From positions 1-8,408 of the forward strand of contig JAJZRD010000170.1 in the NCBI GenBank assembly GCA_021845945.1: 8,408 bases of DNA. Direction: 5' to 3'. Positions 1 to 7,389 of this stretch are shown in pieces (within the stretch, counting starts at the first letter, position 1; each line of letters opens with the position of its first letter). The stretch is from Chloroflexota bacterium. Lineage in GTDB: Bacteria; Chloroflexota; UBA6077. A model generated the notes under the pieces. The model ran no database searches and was not told the origin of the DNA. It saw only the letters and a list, made by a program, of their open reading frames with translations. The position numbers and the translations under genes were made by a program.

Positions 1-537
1 CCCGCGCATGTCGTGGTATTGACCCGCCACGTTCCGTCCGGCACGCTCCACCGATACCACGACCTTCGGCTGCAGCTGATCCAGCAGCGGCTCCGCCGCC
101 CTGAGAGCCTCCTCGTCCTCTGCCGGATAGGGCAGCACCACCACCACGGCCGTCCTGCGCCTGATCTCCAGCGCCCGGCGGGCCTCCTCCAGCGTCACCA
201 GGTTGAACCCGGCCGTCTGCAGTACCGCCCCGATGGCCGGCCGAAGGGGATCGTCGGTGACCACCACCGGTAGCACCCCAAAGGCTTTCTGGAGCGTCCG
301 AGCCAGCACCGCAGTGCCCGCGGGTCCGTCGTTCTCCCCGATGTTGGGACTCACCCCCGCCCGCGCGAGGAACCCGGTGGTGAAGAGCACCACGTCCCCC
401 CGATTCAGGCTCGACAGCCGCGTCGCCGCCGCCATCGCCACCGGACCACCGGCCATCTCTCGCGCGGCCCTGTATAGCGGCTCCACGCCCCTCCCGCCCA
501 TGTCCAGGCTCATCAGGCGGTCTATTCGCTTCTCCAC
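1..537 (-). CDS. DUF4392 / D-glutamate cyclase-like domain protein, C-terminal part missing (window edge)
   Basis: The reading frame is open for 179 codons and leaves the window without a stop. I recognise the DUF4392 family, which forms the C-terminal domain of the mitochondrial D-glutamate cyclase DGLUCY and also occurs as stand-alone bacterial proteins. Visible landmarks are IDRLMSLDMGGRGVEPLY near residues 5-22, the glycine-rich GENDGPAGTAVLAR at 67-80, VVVTDD at 91-96, and SVERAGRN followed by YHDMRG at 162-179. The start is a GTG at 535-537, because it keeps the family-typical N terminus and has GGAGG six bases upstream; in-frame ATGs at 513 and 501 would cut into that N terminus. Family members are usually near 280-300 residues, so about 100 or more are outside the window. 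The DUF1445 domain found in front of DUF4392 in DGLUCY is absent. Activity on D-glutamate is known for the eukaryotic relative and only inferred here; the bacterial substrate is uncertain. Confidence 0.85.
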   Translation of the reverse strand, partial: MEKRIDRLMSLDMGGRGVEPLYRAAREMAGGPVAMAAATRLSSLNRGDVVLFTTGFLARAGVSPNIGENDGPAGTAVLARTLQKAFGVLPVVVTDDPLRPAIGAVLQTAGFNLVTLEEARRALEIRRRTAVVVVLPYPAEDEEALRAAEPLLDQLQPKVVVSVERAGRNVAGQYHDMRG

Positions 538-541
538 CTTC

Positions 542-548
542 CCCCTCC
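542..548 (-). promoter_or_regulatory. Shine-Dalgarno site for the DUF4392 gene
   Basis: On the minus strand GGAGGGG lies just before the GTG at 535-537, with GGAGG separated from the start codon by six bases. This site decides in favour of the GTG start over the downstream in-frame ATGs at 513 and 501, which have no comparable site. Confidence 0.65.
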
Positions 549-605
549 ACCCCCCTCGAGAACGCTCTCAGGGCTATCCCGGCGATTACTCCGCCGTGAT
601 GATAT

Positions 606-693
606 CGAGACATAGGGCGGGGCGCCCTGCCCCGCCGCCCCTCGGACAATGGTAAGCGTGGCGGCAGGGCACAGGGCCCTGCCCTACATCTCG
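606..693. repeat. Paired palindromic repeat: two related hairpins in inverted orientation
   Basis: Two 34-bp copies (606-639 and 660-693) face each other across a 20-bp centre and match at 27 of 34 positions when one is reverse-complemented. Each copy also contains its own hairpin with an 8-bp stem and 5-base loop: GGCGGGGC/GCCCCGCC at 616-623 and 629-636, and GGCAGGGC/GCCCTGCC at 663-670 and 676-683. Loop bases differ and several stem changes are compensated (CGGGGC/GCCCCG against CAGGGC/GCCCTG), which suggests the fold is maintained. The layout resembles REP/BIME-type or small MITE-like elements; similar GC-rich palindromes are common between genes in Chloroflexota. No coding frame here is convincing. 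Other copies in the genome would be needed to define the element. Confidence 0.75.
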
Positions 694-697
694 CCCC

Positions 698-728
698 ATA
701 ATCAGATCCACACGGTCGATACTATCAA
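698..728 (-). promoter_or_regulatory. Weak sigma-70-like promoter candidate for the DUF4392 gene
   Basis: On the minus strand TTGATA (723-728) is followed after 19 bases by GATTAT (698-703). The -35 box matches the consensus at 5 of 6 positions and the -10 box at 4 of 6, but the spacer is longer than ideal. It sits in the only long gap upstream of the DUF4392 gene and points toward it. A transcript starting here would have a leader of about 150 bases containing the inverted hairpin pair at 606-693. This is a pattern match only. Confidence 0.2.
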
Positions 729-761
729 CCCGACGGGCCACAAGCGCCCCGCCCCACACGC

Positions 762-811
762 AAAGGCGCCGGAGCCCCTTCGCCCTCCCACGGGCCAGGG
801 TCCCCGGCGCC
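762..811 (-). terminator. Candidate intrinsic terminator after oppF
   Basis: Twenty-five bases beyond the oppF stop, the minus strand carries GGCGCCGGGG (802-811) that can pair with CTCCGGCGCC (765-774), a 10-bp GC-rich stem including one G-U pair, followed directly by TTT (762-764). The loop is long, 27 bases, with some internal pairing potential, and the T tract is short. This is a weak but well-placed terminator for the glycine cleavage/transporter operon. It could instead be another palindromic repeat. Confidence 0.4.
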
Positions 812-836
812 CTCGTGGTTTCGACCAGCCGAGATC

Positions 837-1841
837 CTACCCTATCTGATCCCAGTAGTGGCACGCCACCCAGTGGTCGCGCTCCACCTCCCGGAACTCC
901 GGCTCCTCCTGGGAGCAGTTGTCCTTCGCGTAGCGGCACCTCGGGTGGAACCGGCAGCCGCTGGGAGGGTTCACCGGGCTCGGCACATCCCCCGTCAGGA
1001 TCACCCTCTGCCGCCTCGACTCCACCTCCGGATCCGGCACAGGCACCGCCGAGAGCAGCGCCTTCGTATAGGGGTGCAGGGGTCTCTTGTACAGCGCGTT
1101 CCGGTCGGCCAGCTCCACCATCTTCCCCACGTACATCACCGCCACCCGGTCGCTGATGTGCCTCACCACGCTCAGGTCGTGGGCGATGAACAGGTAGGTC
1201 AGCTTGAACTCCCCCTGCAGCTCCTCCAGCAGGTTGATGATCTGCGCCTGAATGCTCACGTCCAGCGCGCTCACCGGCTCGTCGCACACGATGAACTCCG
1301 GCTCCACCGCCAGCGCCCGCGCCACCCCGATCCGCTGCCGCTGCCCGCCGCTGAACTCGTGGGGATACCGGTTCGCGAAGTAGGGGTTGAGGCCCACCAG
1401 CCGCAGCAGCTCCTGCACCCGCTCCTGCCGAGCCTTGCCCCGAGCCAGGTGGTGAATGTCCAGCGGCTCCCCGATGATGTCCCCCACCGTCATCCTCGGG
1501 TTGAGGCTGGCGTAGGGGTCCTGGAAGATCATCTGCATCCGGCGGCGCATCTTCCGCATGTCCTCGCCCTTCAGCGAGGTCAGCTCGGTCTCGCCGAACT
1601 TCACGCTCCCGGCCGTCGGCCGGTACAGCTGCAGGATCGATCGCCCGGTCGTGCTCTTCCCGCAGCCGCTCTCACCCACCAGGCCCAACGTCTCCCCCTT
1701 CCTGATGAAGAAGGAGATGTCGTCTACCGCCCGTACGTCCCCCACCTTCCGCTGCAGGATGATCCCCTGGGTGATGGGGAAGTACATCTTCAGATTCCTA
1801 ACCTCTAGCAGCTTCTCCGCCGTCACGCTCTCAACTGCCAT
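837..1841 (-). CDS. oppF: Oligopeptide/dipeptide ABC transporter ATP-binding protein, OppF/DppF type
   Basis: This is the second of two nucleotide-binding subunits that power peptide uptake at the inner face of the membrane. In the 334-residue product the ATPase landmarks are Walker [10 protein letters not shown] at 56-64, Q-loop FQDP with Q107, signature FSGGQ at 163-167, Walker B IVCDEP with D187 and E188, and H-loop H221. The C-terminal oligopeptide-transporter extension follows, with C296, C302, C309 and C327 spaced C-x5-C-x6-C-x17-C. The insert [14 protein letters not shown] after the first strand is typical of OppF/DppF. I chose ATG 1841 over the GTG at 1850 because GGAGGTGA lies in front of it. 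The gene overlaps the end of oppD by 11 bp, so the two are almost surely co-translated. No permease or binding-protein gene is present in the window, so the substrate cannot be told; dipeptide, oligopeptide or nickel importers share this subunit type. Confidence 0.93.
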   Translation of the reverse strand: MAVESVTAEKLLEVRNLKMYFPITQGIILQRKVGDVRAVDDISFFIRKGETLGLVGESGCGKSTTGRSILQLYRPTAGSVKFGETELTSLKGEDMRKMRRRMQMIFQDPYASLNPRMTVGDIIGEPLDIHHLARGKARQERVQELLRLVGLNPYFANRYPHEFSGGQRQRIGVARALAVEPEFIVCDEPVSALDVSIQAQIINLLEELQGEFKLTYLFIAHDLSVVRHISDRVAVMYVGKMVELADRNALYKRPLHPYTKALLSAVPVPDPEVESRRQRVILTGDVPSPVNPPSGCRFHPRCRYAKDNCSQEEPEFREVERDHWVACHYWDQIG

Positions 1842-2823
1842 GGTTGTCACCTCCCCTTACGTCCACCCAGCAAGCTATCTGGTGACCACGGGCCACGGGC
1901 TCCAGCTTCGGGTTCTCCTGCCGGCACTTGTCCACCACGTAGGAGCATCGCGGCGCGAAGGGACACCCCGATGGGGCTTCGATCAGGTCGGGCGGCAACC
2001 CCTCGATGGGGATCAGCCTCTCCCGCCTCTCCTCGTTGATCTTCGGAATGCTCCTCAGTAACCCCAGGGTGTAGGGATGCCGCGGGTTCTTGAACAGCTC
2101 GTCGGTAGGAGCGCTCTCCACCACGTACCCCGCGTACATCACGTTGATCTTGTCGGTGAGCCCGGCTACCACCCCCAGGTCGTGGGTGATCATGATCACC
2201 GCCGTGCCGAACTCTTTCCTCAGCTTCTTGATCAGGTCCAGGATCTGCGCCTGGATCGTCACGTCCAGCGCCGTGGTGGGCTCGTCGGCGATCAGCAGCT
2301 TCGGGTTGCAGGACAGCGCCATCGCGATCATCACGCGCTGCCGCATCCCACCAGAGAACTGGTGAGGGTAGTCGTTCACCCGGCTCTTGGCGGAGGGAAT
2401 CCCCACCAGGTCCAGCAGCTCCACCGCCCGCTTCCCCGAGGCGTTGCCGTCCATCCCCAGGTGCAGCTCCACACCCTCGGTCAACTGCCGTTTGATGGTC
2501 AGCACCGGGTTCAAGGAGGTCATCGGGTCCTGGAAGATCATGGCGATCTCCTTCCCCCGAACGTGCCTCATCTCGTCCTCGCTGACCTTCAGGAGATCCC
2601 GCCCCTGGAACGTCACCTTCCCGCCCACGATCTTGCCCGGCGGCTGCGGGATCAACCTCATGATCGACAGAGCGCTCACGCTCTTGCCGCAGCCACTCTC
2701 CCCCACCAGGCCGAGGGTCTCACCCTCGTCCAAAGTGTAGGAGACGCCATTGACGGCCTTTACCACCCCATCCTGGGTGTAGAAGTTGGTTCTGAGCTCC
2801 TGGATCTCCAGCAGTCGGCCCAT
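1831..2823 (-). CDS. oppD: Oligopeptide/dipeptide ABC transporter ATP-binding protein, OppD/DppD type
   Basis: This 330-residue ATPase is the partner of the following oppF product; the two would form the heterodimeric motor of a peptide importer. Landmarks are Walker [10 protein letters not shown] at 41-49, FQDP with Q98, signature FSGGM at 156-160, Walker B LLIADEP with D180 and E181, and H-loop H214. The C-terminal extension has C287, C293, C300 and C318 with spacing C-x5-C-x6-C-x17-C, the same as in OppF. The signature FSGGM and the N-terminal [20 protein letters not shown] are typical of the OppD/DppD side. The ATG at 2823 has a purine-rich AGAGGTGGGGGAG just upstream. The gene starts 30 bp after the gcvPB stop, with no visible promoter or terminator between, so it is probably co-transcribed with the glycine cleavage genes. 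Substrate unknown. Confidence 0.94.
   Translation of the reverse strand: MGRLLEIQELRTNFYTQDGVVKAVNGVSYTLDEGETLGLVGESGCGKSVSALSIMRLIPQPPGKIVGGKVTFQGRDLLKVSEDEMRHVRGKEIAMIFQDPMTSLNPVLTIKRQLTEGVELHLGMDGNASGKRAVELLDLVGIPSAKSRVNDYPHQFSGGMRQRVMIAMALSCNPKLLIADEPTTALDVTIQAQILDLIKKLRKEFGTAVIMITHDLGVVAGLTDKINVMYAGYVVESAPTDELFKNPRHPYTLGLLRSIPKINEERRERLIPIEGLPPDLIEAPSGCPFAPRCSYVVDKCRQENPKLEPVARGHQIACWVDVRGGDNHGS
1847..1854 (-). promoter_or_regulatory. Shine-Dalgarno site that sets the oppF start
   Basis: GGAGGTGA on the minus strand, inside the last codons of oppD, precedes the ATG at 1839-1841, with eight bases between GGAGG and the start. The upstream GTG at 1848-1850 lies within this site and so is an unlikely start. 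Confidence 0.65.
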
Positions 2824-2853
2824 GGCTCCCCCACCTCTTCTAGAAGCTGGACT

Positions 2854-4329
2854 TCACCAGTGCAGCCTGGGCTGCCTCGCGGCGGCGGTCTCGTCCATCC
2901 GGCCCACTACCGTCGTCGCTGGGGCTGCACGTACCACTTCCGGATTCTCCTCCGCTTCCCTGGCTATGGCCAGCATCGCCTCGGCGAAAGCATCCAGGGC
3001 CTCCACGCTTTCCGTCTCGGTCGGCTCCACCATCATGGCTTCCTCGACGATCAACGGAAAGTAAATGGTAGGCGGATGGTACCCGAAGTCGATGAGTCGC
3101 TTGGCGATATCCAGAGTCCGCACCCCCAGGGCCTTCTGGCGGCGGCCTGAGAGGACGAACTCGTGCATGCAGGACCGCGGGTAGGGCACCTCGTAGGCCT
3201 GCTGCAGGCGGATGCGAAGATAATTCGCATTCAGAATAGCGTTTTCACCCACTTTTCGCAAGCCTTCAGCCCCAAGAGCCCTGATGTAGGCGTAAGCCTT
3301 CACCAGAACCCCAAAACTGCCGTAGAAGCTGCGAACCTGGCCGATAGAATGTGGAACGTCGCACCGCAGGTGGTAGGAGCCGGCTCCGGCCGGCGATCCA
3401 CTGGCTCCTGCCGGCGACCCCTCGGTAGCCCTCTTCTCCACCACCGGCACCGGCAGGAAGTCCGCCAGAAAGTCCCTGGCCGCCACCGGTCCGGCGCCGG
3501 GGCCGCCGCCGCCATGAGGTGTCGCGAAGGTCTTGTGCAGGTTGATGTGCAGCACGTCGAAGCCCAGGTCGGCGGGCCTGGCGACCCCCAACAGGGCGTT
3601 CAGGTTCGCCCCGTCACCGTACATCAGGGCGCCGCACCCGTGGACGATCTCCGATATCTCCAGCATGTGCTCGTCGAACAGCCCCAGGGTGTTGGGCATC
3701 GTCAGCATCAGCGCCGCCGTCTCCTCGTTGGCCAGGGAGCGCAGGGCTTCCAGATCCACGTTGCCCCGGGCGTCCGACTTCACCGGCACGGTGGAGTAGC
3801 CGCACATGGTGGCCGTGGCGGGATTGGTCCCGTGGGCGGAGTCGGGGATCAGCACCTTGGTCCGCTTTCGGTCGCCCCGATGCTCGTGGTACGCCCGCAC
3901 CATCAGCATGCCGGTCAGCTCCCCATGGGCCCCGGCCGCGGGCTGCAAGGTAACCGCCGGAAGCCCGCTGATCTCGCCCAGGGCCTGCTGCAGCTCGTAC
4001 ATCAGCCGCAGGGCGCCCTGAGATACCTCCTCGGGCTGATAGGGATGGATGGCCGCGAAGCCCGGCCAGCGGACCACCTCCTCGGACAGCTTGGGGTTGT
4101 ACTTCATGGTGCAGGAGCCGAGAGGGTAGAAGCCGGTGTCCAGCCCGTAGTTCATCGTCGAGAGATGGACGAAGTGCCTCACCACCTCGTTCTCCGACAC
4201 CTCCGGCAGATCCAGCCCATCCCGCAGCAACCCGGCCGGCAGATCCGCCACCGGCGGAACGTCGCCGGCAGGGAGGTGATGCCCAACCCGCCCAGGACGG
4301 GAGACTTCGGAAAGCAGAGGCTCTGTCAT
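2854..4329 (-). CDS. gcvPB: Glycine dehydrogenase (decarboxylating) subunit 2, GcvPB
   Basis: With GcvPA this forms the P-protein, a pyridoxal-phosphate enzyme that decarboxylates glycine and loads the aminomethyl group onto the lipoyl arm of GcvH. The 491-residue protein shows the family's order: [14 protein letters not shown] at 67-80, [11 protein letters not shown] at 95-105, [12 protein letters not shown] at 129-140, DSAHGTNPA at 163-171, and HINLHKTF at 261-268, where K266 is the expected PLP lysine, followed by [11 protein letters not shown] at 271-281. [23 protein letters not shown] at 328-350 and the C-terminal [24 protein letters not shown] region are also typical. The ATG at 4329 overlaps the gcvPA stop as ATGA and has GGAGGGG four bases upstream; a longer in-frame start at 4416 would run far into gcvPA and is rejected. 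An oddity is a Gly/Ser/Pro/Ala-rich insert at about 301-318, encoded partly by a 21-bp tandem repeat. Confidence 0.97.
   Translation of the reverse strand: MTEPLLSEVSRPGRVGHHLPAGDVPPVADLPAGLLRDGLDLPEVSENEVVRHFVHLSTMNYGLDTGFYPLGSCTMKYNPKLSEEVVRWPGFAAIHPYQPEEVSQGALRLMYELQQALGEISGLPAVTLQPAAGAHGELTGMLMVRAYHEHRGDRKRTKVLIPDSAHGTNPATATMCGYSTVPVKSDARGNVDLEALRSLANEETAALMLTMPNTLGLFDEHMLEISEIVHGCGALMYGDGANLNALLGVARPADLGFDVLHINLHKTFATPHGGGGPGAGPVAARDFLADFLPVPVVEKRATEGSPAGASGSPAGAGSYHLRCDVPHSIGQVRSFYGSFGVLVKAYAYIRALGAEGLRKVGENAILNANYLRIRLQQAYEVPYPRSCMHEFVLSGRRQKALGVRTLDIAKRLIDFGYHPPTIYFPLIVEEAMMVEPTETESVEALDAFAEAMLAIAREAEENPEVVRAAPATTVVGRMDETAAARQPRLHW
3379..3420 (-). repeat. 21-bp tandem duplication inside gcvPB
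   Basis: Two adjacent 21-bp units (3400-3420 and 3379-3399) match at 17 of 21 positions and encode GSPAGAS then GSPAGAG, residues 304-317 of GcvPB. Because the unit is seven codons, the reading frame is kept. The insert sits in a surface-linker position between the PVPVVEK segment and the conserved domain beginning near [12 protein letters not shown]. Confidence 0.75.
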
Positions 4330-5690
4330 AGCACCCCTCCCTCTAACGTGCCGATCTCGCCCAGGGCCGAGACCAGGTCGTCGATCTGCGCCCGGGTGTT
4401 GGTCTCCGTGGCGCACAGCAGCAGGCAGCCCTCCAGGTCGGGGCCGACGACGGACAGATCGTATCCGCCCACGATCCGGCGGCTCAGCAGGAAGCGATTG
4501 ATCTCAGCCGGGGGTCGGGGGCACTGGACCACGAACTCGTTGAAGAAGGGGCCGGTGTCCAGCAGCTTGAACCCCTCCAGCGCCGCTATCTGGCTCGCCG
4601 CATAGTGGGACCTGTCGTAGCAGAGCTGGGCCACCTGCCGAAGCCCCTGCGGCCCCATCAGCGCCATGTAGATGGCCGCCCCGGTGGCCAGAAGTTGCTC
4701 GCTGGTGCAGATGTTGGAGGCGGCCTTCTCCCGTCGAATGTGCTGCTCGCGAGCCTGGAGCGTCAAGACGAACCCCCTCCGTCCCTCGTGGTCCAGGGCG
4801 GCGCCCACCAACCGGCCCGGCAGCTGCCGAACGAGCCGCTCCTTGCAGGCCAGCAGCCCCAGGTAGGGCCCCCCGAAGCTCATGGGGGATCCCAGCCCCT
4901 GGCCCTCGCCCACCGCTATGTCGGCTCCCCACTCGCCGGGACTCTTCAGCAGTCCGAGAGAGATCGGATCGCTGGAAAGGATGAACAGTCCGCCCACCGC
5001 GTGAGCCCGATCCACCAGGGAGGAGAAATCACTCACGCTGCCCAGGAAGTTGGGCTGCTGCACGATGCAGCAGGCCGACCCCTCGTCCAGCAGCGGCTCC
5101 AGCCTCTCCTCCACGACCTTATCGCCCTGGCGGCCAACGGAGGAGGTCACCACCTCCACCCCTCGGCTCTGCATGTACCCCTTTAGGACGGCCCTGTACT
5201 CGGGATGCACGCTGCCCGACACCACCACCTTGGCCCGCCCGGTGGCCGACACCGCCATCAGGGCCGCCTCGGCCATGGCCGTCGCGCCGTCGTACATGGA
5301 GGCATTGGCCACGTCCATGCCGGTGAGCGAGCAGATCATGCTCTGGAACTCGAACGCGGCCTGGAGGGTGCCCTGGCTGATCTCCGGCTGGTAGGGGGTG
5401 TAGGCCGTGTAGAACTCGCCGCGTAACAGCAGCTGAGAAATCGCAGCGGGAACGTAGTGGTGATACGAGCCCGCGCCGAGAAAGTAGCTGTAGTGGGCCG
5501 CATCCGCGTTCTGCTCCGCCATCGCCCGCAACTGGGCCATCAACTCCATCTCGGTCAGCGGCTCGGGCAGATTCAGCCTGGGGTGCCGGACCTGTGGGGG
5601 AACGACCTCCAGCAGATCGTCTACGCTCCGAACCCCGATCGCCTGGAGCATCCGCTGCCTGTCCTGCTCCGTGTTCGGTACGAAATCCAT
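4326..5690 (-). CDS. gcvPA: Glycine dehydrogenase (decarboxylating) subunit 1, GcvPA
   Basis: This is the N-terminal half of the P-protein in organisms where it is split into two chains; it pairs with GcvPB and completes the active site although it lacks the PLP lysine. At 454 residues it has the normal length. Landmarks are the N terminus [20 protein letters not shown] (residues 1-20), [13 protein letters not shown] at 69-81, [14 protein letters not shown] at 97-110, ASMYDGATA at 130-138, [15 protein letters not shown] at 261-275 and [16 protein letters not shown] at 314-329. The ATG at 5690 has GGAGG seven bases upstream. It lies 176 bp after the gcvH stop region, the widest gap in the operon, which is filled by palindromic repeats, and overlaps gcvPB by four bases. 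The four-base overlap suggests translational coupling to keep the two chains in equal amounts. Confidence 0.97.
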   Translation of the reverse strand: MDFVPNTEQDRQRMLQAIGVRSVDDLLEVVPPQVRHPRLNLPEPLTEMELMAQLRAMAEQNADAAHYSYFLGAGSYHHYVPAAISQLLLRGEFYTAYTPYQPEISQGTLQAAFEFQSMICSLTGMDVANASMYDGATAMAEAALMAVSATGRAKVVVSGSVHPEYRAVLKGYMQSRGVEVVTSSVGRQGDKVVEERLEPLLDEGSACCIVQQPNFLGSVSDFSSLVDRAHAVGGLFILSSDPISLGLLKSPGEWGADIAVGEGQGLGSPMSFGGPYLGLLACKERLVRQLPGRLVGAALDHEGRRGFVLTLQAREQHIRREKAASNICTSEQLLATGAAIYMALMGPQGLRQVAQLCYDRSHYAASQIAALEGFKLLDTGPFFNEFVVQCPRPPAEINRFLLSRRIVGGYDLSVVGPDLEGCLLLCATETNTRAQIDDLVSALGEIGTLEGGVL

Positions 5691-5732
5691 ATAGAAACCT
5701 CCAGCCCGTCTGGGCGAAGAGCCAACTGAGTC

Positions 5733-5830
5733 CCCTCTCCCCCTGGGAGAGGGTCAGGGTGAGGGCTCAAACGGAAGCAACGTACCAGCCCTCACCCGCC
5801 CTACGGGCGGCCTCTCCCAAAGGGAGAGGC
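5733..5830. repeat. Palindromic repeat cluster between gcvH and gcvPA
   Basis: The cluster has four paired parts. CCCTCTCCC (5733-5741) pairs with GGGAGAGGG (5745-5753) across a 3-base loop. GGGTGAGGGCT (5757-5767) pairs perfectly over 11 bp with AGCCCTCACCC (5787-5797). CCGCCC (5796-5801) pairs with GGGCGG (5805-5810), and GCCTCTCCC (5810-5818) pairs with GGGAGAGGC (5822-5830) across AAA. The CTCTCCC/GGGAGAG palindrome followed by GGGTGAGGG is a widespread intergenic repeat type in several bacterial phyla. The arrangement is nearly symmetric, like two copies facing each other. It occupies most of the 176-bp non-coding gap at 5691-5866. I see no gene, clear promoter or riboswitch fold there; in the mRNA it could act as a stability or attenuation hairpin. 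Confidence 0.75.
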
Positions 5831-5866
5831 GGTTACGGAACCTCTCTCCCCGTCTAATCGTCACCC

Positions 5867-6247
5867 CTACCCCTCGGCGACCTCCTTCTCGTAGGCCGCG
5901 GCGTCCAGCAGGTTGTTCAATTCCTTGGGGTCCTTCAGCCGGACCCGTACCATCCAGCCGCCGTCGTACGGCTCCTCGTTCACCTTCTCCGGCGACTTCC
6001 CCAGCTCGGTGTTCACCGCGACCACCTCGCCGCTCACGGGGGAAAAAAGGTCGGAGGCGGCCTTCACCGACTCCACGACGCCAAAGTTCTTGAACTGCTG
6101 AAGCTGTTCGCCGACCGGAGGCAGCTCGACGTACACCACGTCGCCCAGCTGCTCCTGGGCGTGGTCGGTGATGCCGACCACGGCATCCTCGCCTTCGACC
6201 TTCACCCATTCGTGTTCCTTGGAGTAGCGCAGATCCTTCGGTACCAT
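5867..6247 (-). CDS. gcvH: Glycine cleavage system H protein
   Basis: This is the small lipoyl carrier that shuttles the aminomethyl intermediate between the P, T and L proteins. The 126-residue product has the standard length and motifs: LRYSKEHEWVKVEGE at 6-20, VGITDHAQEQLGDVVYVELP at 24-43, and the lipoylation site GVVESVKAASD at 56-66, where K62 is the expected modified lysine, followed by SPVSGEVVAVN at 69-79. The C-terminal EPYDGGWMVRVRL at 92-104 is also typical. The ATG at 6247 has GAAGGAG a few bases upstream and begins 11 bp after the gcvT stop. Lipoate attachment would need LipA/LipB or LplA enzymes encoded elsewhere. Confidence 0.97.
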   Translation of the reverse strand: MVPKDLRYSKEHEWVKVEGEDAVVGITDHAQEQLGDVVYVELPPVGEQLQQFKNFGVVESVKAASDLFSPVSGEVVAVNTELGKSPEKVNEEPYDGGWMVRVRLKDPKELNNLLDAAAYEKEVAEG

Positions 6248-6258
6248 CTTCGCTCCTT

Positions 6259-7389
6259 CTACTTTCTCCTGCGACGGTAGAACGGTAGGTTCACGATCGA
6301 AGCCGGATGGGCGGCACCCCGCACCGAAACCTCCAGGGGAGGTCTCTCCGAGGCCACCTCCGGCGTCACCAACGCCATGGCAATGCTGCGATCCAAGGTC
6401 GGGGAGAAACTGCCGCTGGTAACGCGGCCCACCTCCCCGCCGCCGGCCACCACCGGCGTCCCCTGGCGGGCGATGGCCCTATCGGTCACCTCCAACCCTA
6501 CCAGCCGCCTTCTTGGCCCCGCCGCTGCTATCGTGAGGAGGGCATCACGGCCCACCAGCTCCGGCTTGTCCGGGTGAACGTAGCGGTCGAGCCCGGCCTC
6601 GAAGGGGTTGACGCTCTCCCCCAGCTCGTGGCCGTACAGCGGCATTCCCGCCTCCAGCCTCAGCGTGTCCCGGGCACCCAGGCCGCAGAGCGCACCACCC
6701 ACAGCGGGAGCCGCCTGCTCCAGCCGCTGCCACAGCTGCCGGCTCGCCCCCCCGGGCAGGACCACCTCGAATCCATCCTCCCCGGTGTAGCCTGTGCGCG
6801 ACAGGTAACCTTCGACACCGATCACCCTGGCCGGGGCGCCGTGGTAGTAGCCGATGCCGGCCAGGGGCAGATCGGTGAGCGGTTGCAGCAAAGCCATCGA
6901 CGAGGGTCCCTGAACCCCCACCATCGCCGTCTCCAGCGTCCGGTCGGTGATGGTAACCTGGACCGATCTCGCACGACTTCGCAGATCGGACAGGACCTCG
7001 TCCATCCAGCCCAGGATCTTCGGCCGGTTCGAGGCGTTCACCACCAGCATATACTCGCCATCCCCGAGACGGTAGGCCAGGATGTCGTCTCTGACGCCGC
7101 CCTCCCTATTGCAGATCAGGGAGTACTGCACCTGCCCGACGGCCAGCCTCGACAGGTCGTTGGTGGCCAGCATCTGAAGGAACCGCTCGGCGTCGCCGCC
7201 GCCAACGTAGACCCGGCCCATGTGGGAGAGGTCGAAGATCCCCGCCCCCTCTCGCACCTTCTTGTGTTCCGCGATGATTCCCGCGTACTGCACCGGCATG
7301 AGCCAGCCGCCAAACTCCACCATCTTGGCACCCGCGGCCAGGTGCAGGTCGTAAAGAGGGGTGCGCCGCAGCTCGCTTTCCACGCTCAT
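6259..7389 (-). CDS. gcvT: Aminomethyltransferase, glycine cleavage system T protein
   Basis: GcvT releases ammonia from the aminomethyl-lipoyl arm of GcvH and passes the one-carbon unit to tetrahydrofolate, giving 5,10-methylene-tetrahydrofolate. The 376-residue protein is of normal length. Landmarks are RTPLYDLHLAAGAKMVEFGGWLMPVQY (from residue 9), IFDLSHMGR at 51-59, the folate-site segment NREGGVRDD at 94-102 with D101 at the expected catalytic position, SRTGYTGEDGFE at 197-208, GLGARDTLRLEAGMPLYGHEL at 237-256, and GRVTSGSFSPTL at 321-332. I chose ATG 7389 because it gives the normal N terminus and overlaps the stop of the preceding acetyltransferase gene as ATGA; a longer frame from 7455 adds 22 unrelated residues inside that gene. 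There is little Shine-Dalgarno signal, so re-initiation after the upstream gene is likely. Confidence 0.97.
   Translation of the reverse strand: MSVESELRRTPLYDLHLAAGAKMVEFGGWLMPVQYAGIIAEHKKVREGAGIFDLSHMGRVYVGGGDAERFLQMLATNDLSRLAVGQVQYSLICNREGGVRDDILAYRLGDGEYMLVVNASNRPKILGWMDEVLSDLRSRARSVQVTITDRTLETAMVGVQGPSSMALLQPLTDLPLAGIGYYHGAPARVIGVEGYLSRTGYTGEDGFEVVLPGGASRQLWQRLEQAAPAVGGALCGLGARDTLRLEAGMPLYGHELGESVNPFEAGLDRYVHPDKPELVGRDALLTIAAAGPRRRLVGLEVTDRAIARQGTPVVAGGGEVGRVTSGSFSPTLDRSIAMALVTPEVASERPPLEVSVRGAAHPASIVNLPFYRRRRK

Noticed and set aside
13..655. Plus-strand open frames at 13-273 and 203-655
   Set aside because: The minus strand carries a clear DUF4392 sequence here; the plus frames show no family features, and the second runs into the palindromic repeat.
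606..693. Possible CRISPR array or strong terminator at the hairpin pair
   Set aside because: There are only two units, in opposite orientation, with a single 20-bp centre, so it is not a CRISPR array; neither hairpin is followed by a T tract on either strand.
586..1287. Second minus-strand open frame of about 233 codons overlapping oppF
   Set aside because: It is an out-of-phase frame of oppF that extends through the terminator-like hairpin and repeat; its sequence is Gly/Arg/Ala-rich without motifs.
858..1808. Open plus-strand frame of about 316 codons opposite oppF
   Set aside because: It is the antisense shadow of oppF, with His/Leu/Arg-rich content and no motifs.
2077..4605. Long open frames on the plus strand (for example 2077-3150 and 3163-4605)
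   Set aside because: They lie opposite oppD, gcvPB and gcvPA, are rich in His, Arg, Gln and Pro, match no family I recognise, and are expected as shadows in GC-rich coding DNA.
5691..5866. Glycine riboswitch in the gap before gcvPA
   Set aside because: The space is taken up by palindromic repeats, and I see no paired aptamer-like arrangement; the gap lies inside the operon rather than ahead of it.
5754..6209. Minus-strand open frame of about 151 codons overlapping gcvH
   Set aside because: It is an alternate frame of gcvH that extends into the palindromic repeat; GcvH itself is complete and unambiguous.
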